Shown here piece after piece: positions 5,907-8,564 of a stretch of DNA of 8,564 nucleotides (positions within the stretch are counted from its first letter, which is position 1; every line of letters starts with the position of its first letter). The notes below the pieces were generated by a model that did no database searches, was not told the origin of the DNA, and worked only from the letters and a program-made list of their open reading frames with translations. This DNA comes from Deltaproteobacteria bacterium. Lineage in GTDB: Bacteria > Desulfobacterota > Desulfobacteria > C00003060. The stretch is taken from the NCBI GenBank assembly GCA_030667105.1, contig DAOUWN010000068.1:1-8564 (forward strand), given 5' to 3'. Made by a program: the position numbers and the translations under genes.

Positions 5907-8543
5907 ATGTTCAGACGATGTTTACTGGTCACTCTTTTTCTGTTTTCCTTCCAGACGACAGTCATGGCCCAGGAGGCTGTGCGTGTCTTGGTTCTTCCAT
6001 TTGATGTGCATGCGCATGAAAGCCTTGATTCTCTGAAGGACCGGATTCGGAGGCTGGTTTCCCAGCAACTGACGGATGAAGGGGTTACAGTGGTGGAGCC
6101 CCTGGCCCTGGCTGAAGCAGCGCCAAAGAAGACCGAAGGCCTTGACCTGAAGTACTTCCGGGATATGGGGGTTGATACGGCAGCCGACTTTGTCGTGCTC
6201 GGAAGTTTCACGCAGATTGGAACAAGGTACAGCCTGGATGCCAAGGTTATAGAATCCTTCGGAAAGACCCCTCCACAGACGCTTTATGTGGAAGGGGAGG
6301 ATATTGAGAACCTCCTAGATTCTGTTCGGAGGCTGGCGCAGGACATCGGCATTAGGATATTCAAGCGAGAGAAAGTGGCAGAGGTCGTGATAGCAGGGAA
6401 CAAACGGATAGAAGCTGAAGCTATCAAGAGAGTTCTCAAGATCAAGAGTGGTGATATCTATTCTGCAAAGGTCCTCAGAGATGATGTGAAATCAATTTAT
6501 AAGATGGGTTATTTTGGTGATATTCGCGTGGACGTCACCAGCACACCTGAGGGGAAGGTGGTTACCTTTGAGGTTGAAGAAAAGGAAACAATACGCCACA
6601 TCATGATAAGAGGGAACAGGAAATTCGATGATGAAGAGATCAAGGGGGTTGTTGGCACGAGACCGGGGTCTATCTTGAATGTCAACACGCTTCAGAGCGA
6701 CCTGGGGGAAATCAGGAGGCTTTACAAGGAAAAAGGTTATCACCAGGTCGAAGTTGCGTACGAGATAGAGTCTGTATCAGAGAATAGTGCCAATGTTGAG
6801 TTTGTCATTGATGAGGGTGAAAAGGTTTTTATCAAGACCATCTCTTTTGAGGGAAACAGCGCCTATGATGACGATATGTTGAAGGGTCTGATGAAGACAA
6901 AAGAGAAGGGTTTCTTTTCGTGGATTACCTCATCAGGGGATTTGGATCGTGAGGTCCTGGAGCAAGACATATCAAAGATAGCTGCTTACTATCACAATCA
7001 TGGATATATTCAGGCAAGAGTTGGCGAACCTCATCTTACTTATGAGAAGAACAGGATTAATGTCGCTGTCAAGATAGAAGAGGGGCCCCAGTTTGAGGTT
7101 GGAAAGGTGAAGATTGAAGGCGATCTGATTCAGCCGGAAGAGACGTTACTTGGGAAGATACGGATCAACAAGGAAAAGATGTATAACCGAGAAGTGTTAA
7201 GGGAAGACATCCTTGCTTTGGGCGACCTTTACTCCGACGAGGGTTATGCATACGCAGATATTTCTCCACGTATTGACCAGGAGCTCGAAGAACATAAGAC
7301 CAATATCACGTATGTCATAAACAAGGGGCCACTGGTCTATTTTGAAAAGATCATTATTGCCGGTAATACCAAGACGCGTGATAAGGTCATTCGTAGAGAG
7401 TTAGATGTGTACGAGCAGGAACTCTTTAGCGGGAAACGTTTAAAGAGGGGGACACGAAACCTTTATCGCCTTGATTATTTTGAAGACATAAAGCTCGATA
7501 CCACACAGGGAACCGCAGAAGATAAGATGATTGTCAAGATCGATGTGACCGAGAAGCCCACCGGCGCATTCAGCTTTGGCGGCGGATACAGCTCAGTGGA
7601 TCACTTGTTTTGTATGGCATCGATTTCACAGAGGAACCTGTTTGGCAGAGGACAGACCTTGGGCCTCAGGGGCCAGCTTGGCAGCAGAACATCCACTTAC
7701 ACATTCAGCTTCACCGAACCATGGCTTTTTGATATTCCCCTGACAGCTGGCGTTGATCTTTATAACACGAACAAGGACTACGATACCTATGACAAAGATA
7801 GCATTGGGGCAACCCTTCGGGCCAGCTATCCGGTTTTTGATTATACCAGGGCATATTTTTCTTATAACTATGACCGGGCTGAGATCGAAAATCTTACGGA
7901 TGACGCTTCGTCATCCATCAGAGAATTTGAAGGGACAAATATCGGGCATACTGTGACCGGCGTTTTACGCCGGGATTCAAGGGATCGGATTTTCAACCCC
8001 ACAGAAGGTTCCTATAACAGCCTGACAGTGAAACATGCAGGAACACCTTTTGGCGGAGATATTGGGTTTACTAAATATATTGCGGACTCTGGATGGTATA
8101 TCCCCCTTTTCTGGGATACAGTCGGCGTGCTACATGGCCGCACTGGCTTCATTAACGGGGACGCTGCCGGCAAAGTGCCCACATGGGAGCGTTTTTACTT
8201 AGGCGGTATGGGATCGGTGCGTGGTTATGACTGGCGGGATATCACTCCCAGGGACCCGGTGACGAATGATAAGATCGGTGGGAACAAGATGGTGCAGTTT
8301 AACGTGGAGTTTCTCTTTCCGATCATAAAAAAATCAGGCTTGAGAGGAGTCCTTTTCTACGATACGGGAAATGTCTATGATAATGAAGAGAGCCTAAACC
8401 TCGGGAGCCTTAGAAAGAGCATAGGTTATGGATTTCGGTGGTACTCACCCATAGGCCCGATACGTTTGGAGTATGGCTACATCCTGGATTCTGAACGCAC
8501 AGGGGAAGGTGGCGGGGCGTGCACCATGGGTAGGGCGTGTTAG
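5907..8543 (+). CDS. bamA: Outer-membrane assembly factor BamA with extra N-terminal TolB-like domain and atypical C-terminus
   Basis: Omp85-family barrel that folds and inserts outer-membrane proteins. Residues 1-21 look like a Sec signal peptide (FRR, hydrophobic core, likely cleavage VMA|Q). Residues 25-152 precede the POTRA region and resemble the TolB N-terminal fold (VRVLVLPFD at 25-33; MGVDTAADFVVLGSFTQIG at 87-105). Five POTRA domains follow at about 155-226, 227-304, 306-394, 396-474 and 476-550, each starting with a pattern such as VVIAGNKRI, IMIRGNRKF, ISFEGNSAY, VKIEGDLI or IIIAGNTKT. The barrel starts near 553 (GAFSFGGGYSS), includes FTEPWLFD (602-609) and the loop-6 motif GSVRGY (769-774), and nears its end at IGPIRLEYGY. 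At 878 residues it exceeds the ~800 of E. coli BamA, as the extra domain explains. The final residues GGACTMGRAC lack the aromatic beta-signal ending expected. TamA is less likely: it has three POTRA domains and this gene has five plus Lol neighbours. Confidence 0.93.
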   Translation: MFRRCLLVTLFLFSFQTTVMAQEAVRVLVLPFDVHAHESLDSLKDRIRRLVSQQLTDEGVTVVEPLALAEAAPKKTEGLDLKYFRDMGVDTAADFVVLGSFTQIGTRYSLDAKVIESFGKTPPQTLYVEGEDIENLLDSVRRLAQDIGIRIFKREKVAEVVIAGNKRIEAEAIKRVLKIKSGDIYSAKVLRDDVKSIYKMGYFGDIRVDVTSTPEGKVVTFEVEEKETIRHIMIRGNRKFDDEEIKGVVGTRPGSILNVNTLQSDLGEIRRLYKEKGYHQVEVAYEIESVSENSANVEFVIDEGEKVFIKTISFEGNSAYDDDMLKGLMKTKEKGFFSWITSSGDLDREVLEQDISKIAAYYHNHGYIQARVGEPHLTYEKNRINVAVKIEEGPQFEVGKVKIEGDLIQPEETLLGKIRINKEKMYNREVLREDILALGDLYSDEGYAYADISPRIDQELEEHKTNITYVINKGPLVYFEKIIIAGNTKTRDKVIRRELDVYEQELFSGKRLKRGTRNLYRLDYFEDIKLDTTQGTAEDKMIVKIDVTEKPTGAFSFGGGYSSVDHLFCMASISQRNLFGRGQTLGLRGQLGSRTSTYTFSFTEPWLFDIPLTAGVDLYNTNKDYDTYDKDSIGATLRASYPVFDYTRAYFSYNYDRAEIENLTDDASSSIREFEGTNIGHTVTGVLRRDSRDRIFNPTEGSYNSLTVKHAGTPFGGDIGFTKYIADSGWYIPLFWDTVGVLHGRTGFINGDAAGKVPTWERFYLGGMGSVRGYDWRDITPRDPVTNDKIGGNKMVQFNVEFLFPIIKKSGLRGVLFYDTGNVYDNEESLNLGSLRKSIGYGFRWYSPIGPIRLEYGYILDSERTGEGGGACTMGRAC

Positions 8544-8562
8544 TCATTGGTCTGCGCTACCC
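8528..8562 (+). repeat. Imperfect inverted repeat across the bamA stop at the window end
   Basis: GGGTAGGGC (8528-8536) and GCGCTACCC (8554-8562) pair at 8 of 9 positions around a 17-base loop that contains the bamA stop codon (8541-8543). No T-tract is visible before the window ends, so it cannot be called a terminator. It may be a chance repeat, the base of a terminator cut by the edge, or an end artefact. Confidence 0.3.
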
Positions 8563-8564
8563 GC

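Noticed and set aside
5907..5972. BamA as a lipoprotein because of a cysteine near its N-terminus (Cys5)
   Set aside because: The cysteine precedes the hydrophobic core and there is no lipobox; VMA|Q fits ordinary signal peptidase I cleavage.
5630..6244. Long open frame on the minus strand (204 codons) across the lolD/bamA junction
   Set aside because: It lies antisense to two well-supported genes, has no recognisable domain, and its composition looks like a reverse-frame shadow.
6891..6950. KEKGFFSW segment in POTRA 3 as an insertion or foreign domain
   Set aside because: A KTKEKGFFSW-like loop followed by an acidic helix is, as I recall, normal in BamA POTRA 3 of many proteobacteria.
8505..8564. 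Frameshift restoring a normal BamA C-terminus
   Set aside because: The two other frames give either an early stop (RGVHHG) or a tail without a beta-signal (GRAPWVGRVSH). The in-frame ending aligns better with the consensus, so substitutions explain it better than an indel.
1..8564. Mobile elements, CRISPR arrays, tRNA or rRNA genes, phage or defence genes
   Set aside because: Nearly all sequence is filled by six conserved core genes on one strand; no transposase, spaced repeat array, cloverleaf or attachment site was seen.

Overview
The window (8,564 bases, all genes on the + strand) looks like core chromosome of a Gram-negative bacterium, most likely a member of the Desulfobacterota (former Deltaproteobacteria). 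This rests on the gene order lysS - lolC/E - lolD - bamA, which I recall from that group (for example Geobacter relatives), on a single LolC/E-type permease, and on pilC followed directly by pilS. The taxonomic call is inference; no marker gene was searched.

Layout: bases 3-641 are the 3' half of pilC (type IV pilus inner-membrane platform protein), cut by the window edge. It overlaps pilS (631-2331), a membrane sensor kinase of the PilS type. The end of pilS carries a strong terminator-like hairpin (2294-2324), and directly after it lies a perfect -35 box (TTGACA, 2328-2333) inside the pilS stop region. I read this as the boundary between a pilus transcription unit and a new one beginning with lysS (lysyl-tRNA synthetase, start placed at GTG 2393). 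After 91 bases come lolC/E (3960-5216), lolD (5209-5898, overlapping by 8 bases) and bamA (5907-8543). The last three are packed tightly and are probably co-translated.

How the genes work together: PilC and PilS belong to type IV pilus assembly and its regulation. LolC/E and LolD form the ATP-driven complex that extracts lipoproteins from the inner membrane for delivery to the outer membrane. BamA is the outer-membrane barrel that folds and inserts other barrels, and its Bam partners are themselves lipoproteins that need Lol. The last three genes are therefore an outer-membrane biogenesis module, with lysS as a housekeeping companion.

No wholly new system is visible: no mobile element, CRISPR array, RNA gene or unrecognised gene. 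The points most worth a second look are: (1) bamA carries about 130 residues before its first POTRA domain that resemble the TolB N-terminal fold; (2) the last strand of BamA lacks the normal aromatic beta-signal, in a pattern that suggests base-call errors at a contig end or real decay; (3) pilS is followed by lysS and not by pilR; (4) terminator and promoter are nested in the end of pilS; (5) a hairpin and direct repeat sit over the pilS start; (6) one LolC/E-type permease carries the LolC Hook and a periplasmic CxxC.
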